Shown one piece after another: positions 18,253 to 26,718 of a stretch of 64,000 bases of DNA (the first letter of the stretch is position 1; each line of letters starts with the position of its first letter). The position numbers and the translations under genes were made by a program. Source of the stretch: Photorhabdus sp. CRCIA-P01. GTDB taxonomy: Bacteria; Pseudomonadota; Gammaproteobacteria; Enterobacterales; Enterobacteriaceae. The notes under the pieces are model-generated. The model was given only the letters and a program-made list of their open reading frames with translations, did not search any database and was not told the DNA's origin. The stretch is taken from contig NZ_NMQR01000011.1 of the NCBI RefSeq assembly GCF_003545805.1, positions 58,240 through 122,239 of the forward strand, given 5' to 3'.

Positions 18253-20616
18253 ATGAATACATCAAGTTATCTTTTTCTTGATTCAGAAAATATTAAACAC
18301 CATCAGAAATCGTATGAAGCAGATATTGGTTATCCCCGGCCTATAAATAACGATTGGCCTGATCTTCCTATTGAGTTTCAAAGACATATTGATGATGCGA
18401 TCAATTTAAACGGCTATTTATATTTCTTTAAAGGCTCGCAATATCTTAAATTTGATATCGCAAAAGCAAAAGTGATTGACGGACCAAAACCTATCATAGA
18501 AGGATGGCCGGGATTAGCAGGAACGGAATTTGAAAACGAGATAGACGCCGCTACGGAATGGCCTTATGTAGAAAAAACAGGTATGACAGATGTCGTCTGT
18601 TTCTTTAAAGGCGGTGATTGTATTGACTATACGGTGAGTTCACATACTGTTAGCAAAAAAACTATCACAGACCGATGGGGGATAACAGAACAATACTCAG
18701 AATTTAGTGAAAATCTGGATGCAGCTATTCTATGGGCAAATATTGGTAGCCCTTTTCTTTTCCTGTTCAAAGACAATTCGAACATCAGAATTAATTTGAA
18801 ATCGAATACTATTGATGGTCAAGCCCCCATTGGCGCTAATTGGCGTGGTGTGACCTTCAAAAGAGTTCAAGCCGCGATATCACTTGATATGGATTTATTA
18901 GGCAGCGAGATGGGCAGTGACAGTAATACAAATACCTATTTCTTTCTTAATTCAGAAAATATTAAATATAATGATCCATTAAATAATATAGATATTGGTT
19001 ATCCCCGGCCTATAAATAACGATTGGCCTGATCTTCCTATTGAATTTCAGAGACATATTGATGATGCGATCAATTTAAACGGCTATTTATATTTCTTTAA
19101 AGGCTCGCAATATCTTAAATTTGATATCGCAAAAGCAAAAGTGATTGACGGACCAAAACCTATCATAGAAGGATGGCCGGGATTAGCAGGAACGGAATTT
19201 GAAAACGGGATAGACGCCGCCACAGAATGGCCCTATTTAGAAAAAACGGGTACGACAGATGTCGTCTGTTTCTTTAAAGGGAGTGATTGTATTGACTATA
19301 CGGTGAGTTCACATACTGTTAGCAAAAAAACTATCGCAGACAGATGGGGAATAACAAAACAATACTCAGAATTTAGTGAAAATCTGGATGCAGCTATTCT
19401 ATGGGCAAATATTGGTAGCCCTTTTCTTTTCCTGTTCAAAGACAATTCGAACATCAGGATTCATCTGAAATCGAATACCATTGATGGTCAGGCATCCATT
19501 GGCGCTAATTGGCGTGGAGTGACCTTCAAAAGAATTCAAGCCGCCGTGCTAATTGATATGGATTTATTAGGCAGCAAGATGGATAATGACAGTAATACAA
19601 ATACCTATTTCTTTCTTAATTCAGAAAATATTAAATATAATGATCCATTAAATAATATAGATATAGATTATCCTCAGCCTATCCGTCACAATTGGCCTAA
19701 TCTGCCTATTGCGTTTCAAAGGCATATCGATGATGTGATTAATTTAAATGGTGCTTTGTATTTCTTTAAAGGCTCGCAATATCTTAAATTCGATATTGCA
19801 AAATCACAAGTGATCGATGGACCAAAACCTATTATAGCGGGATGGCCGGGATTAGCAGGAACGGAATTTGAAAATGGGATAGACGCCGCCACAGAGTGGA
19901 TAGATACAAAAAAAGATATCGTTTGTTTCTTTAAAGGCAAAGAGTGTATCAATTATACGGTTAGCTCACATACCATTGACAAAAAAACCATCGCAGAAAG
20001 ATGGAGAATTACCGGAGAATACGCGAAATTTAGCGCGAATTTAGATGCCGCGATTTTATGGCGTAACTCCGGTTATTTTATTTATCTTTTCAAAGGCAAT
20101 GAATATCTCCGCTTACATCTAATGTTGAATAGTATGTATGGTAAACCCGATCTTATTCAAACTAAATGGAAAGGCGTCACTTTCAATAAAATTCAAGCGG
20201 CAGTGTCAGTTGATCCAAATGTATTAGGTGGTGATATCAATATAAACTGCGGCGGAACATGTGGGATTAATAACTCCGGTAAACACTGTTTCCAATTACC
20301 CCAAAGTATTCGCTTTGGCCTGACTGCCTACGTAAATAGTGATATTCATCAGCAAACAATCAATGTCTATATCGACGACCGATTGGTCGATACATTAACC
20401 GGTAAGGGAATAAGTCACATAACAGATATTAGGACCTACACATCAGGTACCGGCAAAGTCTGTATCGAGATTATCGGAGAGGGTAAACCCTGCAAGCTCC
20501 GTTATGCCTATAACACACTCGAAGCAAAACCAGGATCAGCCATTATCGGCGCTAACAATGGTTCCAATGACAATTATGATGATAGTGTGGTAGTGTTGAA
20601 TTGGCCATTATCATGA
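18253..20616 (+). CDS. Triple-hemopexin protein with LecB-like C-terminal domain
   Basis: This 787-residue protein carries three complete four-bladed hemopexin domains in tandem (about 1-223, 224-446, 447-668) and then one LecB-like domain (about 675-787). The domains repeat every 669 bp (223 codons). Copies 1 and 2 are nearly identical over most of their length; copies 2 and 3 share an almost identical opening (NTYFFLNSENIKYND, then PLNNIDI). The LecB domain is the most altered at the calcium site: GANNGSNDNYDD gives N at E95, N at D99, N at D101 and D at N103. It ends NWPLS. AAGGATAT precedes the ATG. A multivalent display or long-reach adhesin role is plausible but inferred. No signal peptide is seen. 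Confidence 0.85.
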   Translation: MNTSSYLFLDSENIKHHQKSYEADIGYPRPINNDWPDLPIEFQRHIDDAINLNGYLYFFKGSQYLKFDIAKAKVIDGPKPIIEGWPGLAGTEFENEIDAATEWPYVEKTGMTDVVCFFKGGDCIDYTVSSHTVSKKTITDRWGITEQYSEFSENLDAAILWANIGSPFLFLFKDNSNIRINLKSNTIDGQAPIGANWRGVTFKRVQAAISLDMDLLGSEMGSDSNTNTYFFLNSENIKYNDPLNNIDIGYPRPINNDWPDLPIEFQRHIDDAINLNGYLYFFKGSQYLKFDIAKAKVIDGPKPIIEGWPGLAGTEFENGIDAATEWPYLEKTGTTDVVCFFKGSDCIDYTVSSHTVSKKTIADRWGITKQYSEFSENLDAAILWANIGSPFLFLFKDNSNIRIHLKSNTIDGQASIGANWRGVTFKRIQAAVLIDMDLLGSKMDNDSNTNTYFFLNSENIKYNDPLNNIDIDYPQPIRHNWPNLPIAFQRHIDDVINLNGALYFFKGSQYLKFDIAKSQVIDGPKPIIAGWPGLAGTEFENGIDAATEWIDTKKDIVCFFKGKECINYTVSSHTIDKKTIAERWRITGEYAKFSANLDAAILWRNSGYFIYLFKGNEYLRLHLMLNSMYGKPDLIQTKWKGVTFNKIQAAVSVDPNVLGGDININCGGTCGINNSGKHCFQLPQSIRFGLTAYVNSDIHQQTINVYIDDRLVDTLTGKGISHITDIRTYTSGTGKVCIEIIGEGKPCKLRYAYNTLEAKPGSAIIGANNGSNDNYDDSVVVLNWPLS
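18322..20259 (+). repeat. Three tandem 669-bp coding repeats
   Basis: The string AGATATTGG starts at 18321 and 18990, and matched positions in copies 2 and 3 (GATAT after AATAATATA) are at 18991 and 19660; both offsets are 669 bp. Copies 1 and 2 are close to identical, implying recent duplication and likely instability by homologous recombination. Confidence 0.85.
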
Positions 20617-20708
20617 GAAAAAATATATCGCTGTGATATCTGAAAATAGAAAATCGAGTAAACACATTAAAATGACATTCAAATTAACCATGATTAAGGA
20701 TGTAAAAA

Positions 20709-21731
20709 ATGAATTCAAACACCTATCTATTTCTTAACTCAGAAAACATTAGATATAACGACTCAGACGATAAAGCAGACACTGACTATCCCCAATCTAT
20801 CAGCAACGATTGGCCTGGTCTCCCTATCGAGTTTCAAAAAGATATTGACGATGTGATTAATTTAAATGGCTCATTATATTTTTTTAAAGGCTCTCAATAC
20901 CTTAAATTCGATATAGCCAAAGCTCTGGTGATTGATGGGCCAAAACCCATTATTGAAGGATGGCCGGGGTTGAAAGATACGGGATTTGAAAATGGTATAG
21001 ACGCAGCTACAGAATGGGTGGATACCAAACAAGATGTTGTCTGTTTCTTTAAAGGCAGAGATTGCATCGATTACACCGTCAGTTTACACACGATTAATAA
21101 GAAAACCATTTCAGACCGATGGGGCACTACCGGGAAATATGCAGGATTTAGTGAAGATCTCGATGCTGTTATTTTATGGAAGAATACCGCCGGCTCTATT
21201 ATTTACTTTTTCAAAGATAGTTATTACATCCAATACAATACAAAATCTCAGGTTATTGATAGTGACCCCTCCTTTATTCAAGCTTACTGGAACGGAGTCA
21301 CCTTTAAAAAAATTCAAGCCGCCGTATCGGTTGATATAGATTCGTTAGGTAGTGAGTATAGAAGCTGTGGCGGAATATGTGGCAGCACTAACACCGGTAA
21401 ACACTGTTTTCAGTTACCTCACAATATAAAGCTTAGCCTGTCAGCCTATGGTAATACAGCTCATCAGCAGACAATAAAAGTGTATATTGACGATCAATTA
21501 GTCGATACATTAATCAACCAAAGTGTCAGTAGTGTGTTGGGCTTTAAAAGTTACTCATCAAGCACAGGAAAAGTCTGCATTGAAATGATAGGCGACGGAA
21601 AACCCTGCAAACTCCGTTACGCCTATAACACCCTTGACGAAAAACCGGGAACCGCCATTATCGGTGCCAGCAATGGAAGCAATAATAATTACAATGACAG
21701 CGTAGTCGTGTTAATTTGGTCACACTCCTGA
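20709..21731 (+). CDS. Photopexin-like hemopexin-domain protein with divergent LecB-like domain
   Basis: The 340-residue product starts 92 nt after the triple-hemopexin gene with no terminator or shared upstream module between them, so the two probably form an operon. Four blades (turns DIDDVINL, GIDAATEW, LDAVILW, IQAAVSV) cover about 1-220. The LecB-like domain (about 228-340) is the most degenerate of the seven: the calcium segment reads GASNGSNNNYND, so E95 is S, D99 and D101 are N, and the end is VVLIWSHS instead of NWPLx, though at the usual length. AAGGATG precedes the ATG. An AAAGCGG-type terminator follows. Confidence 0.8.
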   Translation: MNSNTYLFLNSENIRYNDSDDKADTDYPQSISNDWPGLPIEFQKDIDDVINLNGSLYFFKGSQYLKFDIAKALVIDGPKPIIEGWPGLKDTGFENGIDAATEWVDTKQDVVCFFKGRDCIDYTVSLHTINKKTISDRWGTTGKYAGFSEDLDAVILWKNTAGSIIYFFKDSYYIQYNTKSQVIDSDPSFIQAYWNGVTFKKIQAAVSVDIDSLGSEYRSCGGICGSTNTGKHCFQLPHNIKLSLSAYGNTAHQQTIKVYIDDQLVDTLINQSVSSVLGFKSYSSSTGKVCIEMIGDGKPCKLRYAYNTLDEKPGTAIIGASNGSNNNYNDSVVVLIWSHS

Positions 21732-21793
21732 ATCAAAAAGCAAAAATATACCACTCTGATAACGCCAGTAGAGATGACATTTATCAATAAATT

Positions 21794-21817
21794 AAAGCGG
21801 TATTATGCCGCTTTTTT
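21794..21817 (+). terminator. Rho-independent terminator
   Basis: AAAGCGG and CCGCTTTTTT hairpin with a six-T tail closes the two-gene hemopexin operon. Fourth member of the duplicated terminator set. Confidence 0.87.
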
Positions 21818-22099
21818 CTGTATACCACGTCAGATATATCCGTAAAATGATACCGTTTTTACTGATATGAACACGGTTACAAACAGAAAAAACATCATTT
21901 ACTCCTTCAAGTAACCTGATCACAGGCCAAAGTCGGTCATCCCTCAAATAGTCCCCTATCCGATAAAAATTAACTTTTGATCTTTTCTTTTCCTATCTCC
22001 CATTGCTATGAGTATTAAACAGTGCAGGAATTCGACCCTATTTTAAGTCCACAAGGGATCAGATAAAAGGTGAGATAACCTGTTCATGACAATAACCGA

Positions 22100-22163
22100 A
22101 CCCTGAAATGACGCCAAAAGTTATGCACTAATAACATAATCGAATGGAAAGTCATTTCAGGGT
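22100..22163. promoter_or_regulatory. Perfect 13-bp inverted repeat upstream of trefoil gene
   Basis: ACCCTGAAATGAC (22100-22112) and GTCATTTCAGGGT (22151-22163) are perfect complements with a 38-nt loop, ending 47 nt before the preferred start at 22210. It corresponds in position and in CCCTGA/TCAGGG arms to the repeat before 5531. A 5' UTR stem-loop or operator is likely. Confidence 0.55.
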
Positions 22164-22209
22164 AAGTATCAGTTGTTTGAAGAGTAATAACATATTTTCC
22201 GAGGAAATG

Positions 22210-22827
22210 ATGGATAATGTACTTAAATATGGCGATACCGTGACAATATTAAACAGCTACAAGAACTGGAGCGGCGGGTATCTCAGTGTATTTGGCAACG
22301 GTAATAAGCCGGGTACAAAATATAGCGTGGTAACCGTAGATGCTTCTTTAGCTATTTATGGCGGCGCCTGGAGAATTGAGTCAGCAACAGGAAAACCTGT
22401 CGGAAGTGAAATAATCAATAATGATATTATTTTGCTTCACAACTTATATTACTGTGATGGCGGTTATTTACGATATTATGATGTGGTGGATCAAAATGAA
22501 CAATTAACCGAAATACATCAAGTCTACACCTCAGATATCCGCAAAAGAGCGACATTAGAATGGGTTATTCATTGTGAAACCACACCACCAAATGAAAATA
22601 TCAGAGAAGGCGATAGTATCTCTCTCTATAATCGATGGGGAAATAAAGGTTTTCTTGATACCCATAATCATGCTGGCGATACAGGCTCGTTATATCAAGT
22701 CTTCATGTCCAATAATGCCGCCCGTAAAAGCCATACCGGTTTATGGAAAATGGTAAAGGTGAATGACCCTTGCCCTCCCCCTGATGTGTTGACCAATATC
22801 ATTCCATTGTGGCGTAAGATGCAGTAA
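22210..22827 (+). CDS. Beta-trefoil-like protein lacking the LecB domain
   Basis: The 205-residue product matches the N-terminal domain of the genes at 5531 and 12845: DTVTILNSYKNWSGGYL, DIILLHN..DGGYLRYY and DSISLYNRWGNKGFL repeats closed by W-R-I, W-V-I and W-K-M. After the PCPPP linker the sequence diverges (DVLTNIIPLW) and stops after about 15 residues, so the lectin module is absent. The ATG at 22210 (MDNVLKYG) aligns with its paralogues and has GAGG five bases upstream. The frame is open back to 22144 but that extension has no homology. It is either a truncated paralogue or a single-domain trefoil protein, and it is the last lectin-family gene before the toxin operon. Confidence 0.75.
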   Translation: MDNVLKYGDTVTILNSYKNWSGGYLSVFGNGNKPGTKYSVVTVDASLAIYGGAWRIESATGKPVGSEIINNDIILLHNLYYCDGGYLRYYDVVDQNEQLTEIHQVYTSDIRKRATLEWVIHCETTPPNENIREGDSISLYNRWGNKGFLDTHNHAGDTGSLYQVFMSNNAARKSHTGLWKMVKVNDPCPPPDVLTNIIPLWRKMQ

Positions 22828-23333
22828 TAACAGCTCACTTTATCGCTCAAACGAAGCTGGCAAGAGCAAACAAAATAGGTTTTCGTGCGTTTTAGCCAGC
22901 CAACATATTCGGCAGGAATCTATTTACCCAACAATCAAAAATGATCGACAAATTAGCTGATCAAAGACCACAAATGCCCCAATAAAATGTAAGCCTGATT
23001 ATTTTCAGGCTAAAACCGTTGCGTGGTTTCCTTACCACCATGATTAAATTAATTTTTTATTCCTACATTAATAAAAATTGAGCTTAACATAATAAGCTTC
23101 CACGCTATAAAGTCATGCCTCCATCAGTTAACAACTCTTACCAAATAGTGAAAATGCTTCTAAATACCTAAGATAGATGATGAACTAGACTATCATCATA
23201 AATTAATTTTCATTTTTATAACACTTTTGCTATCAGCACCTTGGATGAAATTTCTCATACTGGTCGTTTTGTTTATCTCTTTATTACCTTAATTGAACCA
23301 GCAATAAACAAACGGAAATAAAAAGGAATATTT
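22828..23333. other. Spacer upstream of the tca operon
   Basis: This is the presumed regulatory region of the toxin operon. An AGCCTGA...TCAGGCT hairpin (22992-23011) without a T tail lies after the trefoil gene. I could not assign -10/-35 elements with confidence in this AT-rich DNA. No gene is seen. Confidence 0.4.
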
Positions 23334-23432
23334 ATGAATTGTCACACCAAGAAAGCTAGCTCGATTTTCGAAACTAACCTTCCAAGACGTTCTAACTCTA
23401 AACCATGTGATGGTGACTGTTATGCAAAGTAA
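23334..23432 (+). CDS. Small leader ORF overlapping the start of tcaA
   Basis: A 32-codon frame, beginning MNCHTKKASSIFETN and ending PCDGDCYAK, starts at an ATG with AAAAGGAA eight bases upstream. It overlaps the first 23 bases of tcaA in another frame. The tcaA ATG itself has no ribosome-binding site, so translation of this ORF could feed ribosomes to tcaA (coupling). The peptide is Cys- and Lys-rich and unrecognised. Evidence is the ribosome-binding site and position only. Confidence 0.45.
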   Translation: MNCHTKKASSIFETNLPRRSNSKPCDGDCYAK

Positions 23433-26400
23433 AATATCATTTTTATCAGGTACATCCGAACAACCCCTGCTTGACGCTGGTTATCAAAACGTTTTTGATA
23501 TCGCGTCAATCAGCCGGGCTGCTTTCGTGCAGTCCGTTCCTACCCTGCCCGCCAAAGAAGCGGGTACAGTCTATCGTCAGGCTCGGCAACGTGCGGAAAA
23601 TCTGAAATCCCTCTATCGAGCCTGGCAATTACGTCAGGAACCAGTCATTAATGGGCTGACTAAACTTAACGCGCAAGCCAACGTATCTGTGCTTAAAGAT
23701 GCTTTGGTAGAGAATATTGGCGGTGACGGGGATTTCAGCGATTTAATGAATCGCGCCAGTCAATATGCCGACGCTGCTTCTATTCAATCCCTGTTTTCAC
23801 CGGGCCGTTATGCTTCCGCACTCTACAAGGTTGCAAAAGATCTGCATAAACCAGATTCCAGTTTGCATATTGATAATCGCCGAGCTGATCTGAAAGACTT
23901 GATATTAAGTGAAACGACGATGAATAAAGAGGTCACTTCCCTTGATATCCTGCTGGATGTGCTACAAAAAGGCAGTAAAGATATTACTGAGCTGTCCAGC
24001 GCGTTCTTCCCAATGACGTTACCTTATGACGATCACCTGTCGCAAATCGATTCCGCTCTATCGGCACAAGCCAGAACTTTGAACGGTGTATGGAATACGT
24101 TGACCGATACCACGGCACAAGCGGTTTCAGAACAGGCCGGTAATACGAATACACTTAAACTATTCGCTGCCCAAAATGATAATCAAGATACTTTTTTTGC
24201 CGGAAATACTTTTTATTTCAAAGCGGTAGGATTCAGCGGACAACCAATGGTTTACCTGTCACAGTACACCAGCGGGAGTGGTATTGTCGGCGCACAATTG
24301 ATTGCAGGTAATCCAGATCAAGCTGCTGCCGCCATCGTCGCACCATTACAACTCACCTGGTCAATGGCAAAACAGTGTTACTACCTAGGAGCTCCCGATG
24401 GTACAAAGATGGGAGACGGTAATGTTCTAACCGGCTGTTTCTTAAGAGGTAACAGCCCAACCAACCCGGATCAAAACGGTATTTTCGCCCAAGTAGCCAA
24501 TAAATCAGGCAGTACTCAGCCTATATCTGGCTTCCATCTGCCTGTCACCCTAGAACGCAGCGAGGATAAGGATAAGTATTACCTGAAAACCGAGCAGGGT
24601 TATATCGCGGTAGATAGTTCCGGTCAGTCAAACTGGAAAAATGCGCTGGTCATCAATGGGACAAAAGACAATGGGCTGTTATTAACCTTTTGCAGCGATA
24701 GTTCAGGTACCCCGACAAACCCAGATGATGTTATTCCTCCCGCTATTAACGATATTCCATCACCACCAGCCCGCGAAACTTTGTCACTGACGCCGGTAAG
24801 TTATCAGTTGATGACCAATCCGGCACCGACAGAAGATGATATTACCCACCATTATGGCCTTGGCAGCAGTCGCTTACAGGAAACGGCATCTTCGGCCTCC
24901 GCGTTAACTACGGCACTGAATTCTATCGAAACCTTCTGTGAGAAAACCCGGTTAAACTTCAATCAGCTAATGGCTCTAACCGCCCAGCAATCTTACAGCC
25001 AAAGCAGCGTTGATGCGAAAGCCGCCAGCCGCTATGTTCGTTTTGGGGAAACCACCGCTACCCGCGTCAATGTCTACGGGGCCGCCTATCTGAACAGCAC
25101 ATTGGCCGCCGCGGCTGATGGTCAATATCTGTGGGTACAAACCGACGGCAAAAGCCTGAATTTCACTGACGATACGGTAGTCGCCTTAGCCGGTCGCGCT
25201 GAAAAGCTGGTGCGTTTATCATCTCAGACCGGGTTATCATTTGAAGAACTGGACTGGCTGATTGCCAATGCCAGCCGTAGTGTGCCGGACCACCACGACA
25301 AAATTGTACTGGATAAGCCGGTCCTTGAAGCACTGGCGGAGTATGTCAGCCTGAAACAGCGCTATGGACTTGATGCCAATACCTTTGTGACGTTCATTAG
25401 CGCAGTGAACCCCTACACGCCAGACCAAACACCGAGTTTCTATGAAACTGCTTTCCGCTCCGCCGACGGTAATCACGTCATTGCGCTAGGTACAGCAGTG
25501 AAATATGCAGAAAATGAGCAGGATGAGTTGTCCACGATATGCTGTAAAGCATTAGGCGTCACCAGTGATGAATTTTTCCGTATTGGTCGCTATTGTTTCG
25601 GTAATGCAGGTAGTTTTACCTTGGATGAATATACCGCCAGTCAGTTGTATCGCTTCGGCGCCATTCCCCGGTTGTTTGGGCTGACATTTGCCCAAGCCGA
25701 AATTTTATGGCGTCTGATGGAAGGCGGAAAAGATATCTTGTTGCAACAATTAGGTCAGGCAAAATCCCTGCAACCACTGGCGATTTTACGCCGTACCGAG
25801 CAGGTGCTGGATTGGATGTCATCTGTGAATTTAAGTCTGACTTATTTGCAAGGAATGGTGAGTACGCAGTGGAGCGGCACCGCCACCGCAGAGATGTTCA
25901 ATTTCTTGAAAAACGTTTGTGACAGCGTGAATAGTCAAGCTGCCACTAAAGAAACAATGGATCCAGCGTTACAGCAGAAAGTGCTACGTGCCCTGAGTGC
26001 CGGCTTCGGCATTAAGAGCAATGTGATGGGCATCGTCACCGTCTGGCTGGAGAAAATCACGGCCAATGATGATAGTCCTTTCACATTGGTTAATTACTGG
26101 AACGCCATTCAAACCCTATTTAGTCGCAACGATGTCACACTGGATGACTTGCAGGCGGATACGGCTTTGGTGATTGCGACTCAACGATTAAGCCAACTTG
26201 TGCTCATTGTGAAATGGCTGAGCCTGACTGAACAGGATCTGCAACTACTCACAACCCATCCTGAACATTTGATGAATAATATCACTGGCGTTCCTGTTCC
26301 CAACCCGGAGCTATTACTCACGCTATCACGTTTTAAACAGTGGCAAACTCAGGTCACCGTTTCTCGTGATGAAGCGATGCGCTGTTTCGATCAATTAAAT

Positions 26401-26697
26401 GCCGAAGGTATGACGGCTGATAGCGCTGCTTCACTGATCGCCACATTGCATGAGATGGATAAAGGTACGGTAGCGCAAGTCAATACTTTGCTATCAGGGG
26501 AAAATAACTGGCCGAAAAGTTTTACATCACTCTGGCAACTTCTGACCTGGTTACGTGTCGGACAAAGCTTGAATGTCGGTAGTACCACTCTGGGCAATTT
26601 GTTGGCCATGATGCAAGCAGATCCTGCCGCCGAGAGTAGCGCCTTACTGGCATCGGTAGCCCAAAACTTAAGTGCCGCAATCAGCAACCATCAGTAA
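23410..26697 (+). CDS. Insecticidal toxin complex protein TcaA
   Basis: TcaA is the N-terminal half of the split TcA subunit of the Photorhabdus toxin complex. With TcaB it forms the receptor-binding, pore-forming A component that injects the toxic enzyme into insect gut cells. The product is 1095 residues, the length of the known TcaA. It opens MVTVMQSKISFLSGTSEQ and contains the RFGETTATRVNVYGAAYL and DYxxTASQLYRFGAIPRLFG segments of Tc A-type proteins. The N-terminal half corresponds to the alpha-helical shell with the VRP1 domain found in Tc A subunits. The ATG at 23410 is chosen to match the known protein; a GTG lies directly before it. tcaB follows 21 nt downstream. Confidence 0.95.
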   Translation: MVTVMQSKISFLSGTSEQPLLDAGYQNVFDIASISRAAFVQSVPTLPAKEAGTVYRQARQRAENLKSLYRAWQLRQEPVINGLTKLNAQANVSVLKDALVENIGGDGDFSDLMNRASQYADAASIQSLFSPGRYASALYKVAKDLHKPDSSLHIDNRRADLKDLILSETTMNKEVTSLDILLDVLQKGSKDITELSSAFFPMTLPYDDHLSQIDSALSAQARTLNGVWNTLTDTTAQAVSEQAGNTNTLKLFAAQNDNQDTFFAGNTFYFKAVGFSGQPMVYLSQYTSGSGIVGAQLIAGNPDQAAAAIVAPLQLTWSMAKQCYYLGAPDGTKMGDGNVLTGCFLRGNSPTNPDQNGIFAQVANKSGSTQPISGFHLPVTLERSEDKDKYYLKTEQGYIAVDSSGQSNWKNALVINGTKDNGLLLTFCSDSSGTPTNPDDVIPPAINDIPSPPARETLSLTPVSYQLMTNPAPTEDDITHHYGLGSSRLQETASSASALTTALNSIETFCEKTRLNFNQLMALTAQQSYSQSSVDAKAASRYVRFGETTATRVNVYGAAYLNSTLAAAADGQYLWVQTDGKSLNFTDDTVVALAGRAEKLVRLSSQTGLSFEELDWLIANASRSVPDHHDKIVLDKPVLEALAEYVSLKQRYGLDANTFVTFISAVNPYTPDQTPSFYETAFRSADGNHVIALGTAVKYAENEQDELSTICCKALGVTSDEFFRIGRYCFGNAGSFTLDEYTASQLYRFGAIPRLFGLTFAQAEILWRLMEGGKDILLQQLGQAKSLQPLAILRRTEQVLDWMSSVNLSLTYLQGMVSTQWSGTATAEMFNFLKNVCDSVNSQAATKETMDPALQQKVLRALSAGFGIKSNVMGIVTVWLEKITANDDSPFTLVNYWNAIQTLFSRNDVTLDDLQADTALVIATQRLSQLVLIVKWLSLTEQDLQLLTTHPEHLMNNITGVPVPNPELLLTLSRFKQWQTQVTVSRDEAMRCFDQLNAEGMTADSAASLIATLHEMDKGTVAQVNTLLSGENNWPKSFTSLWQLLTWLRVGQSLNVGSTTLGNLLAMMQADPAAESSALLASVAQNLSAAISNHQ

Positions 26698-26718
26698 CCG
26701 GATAAGAAGGAATTGATT

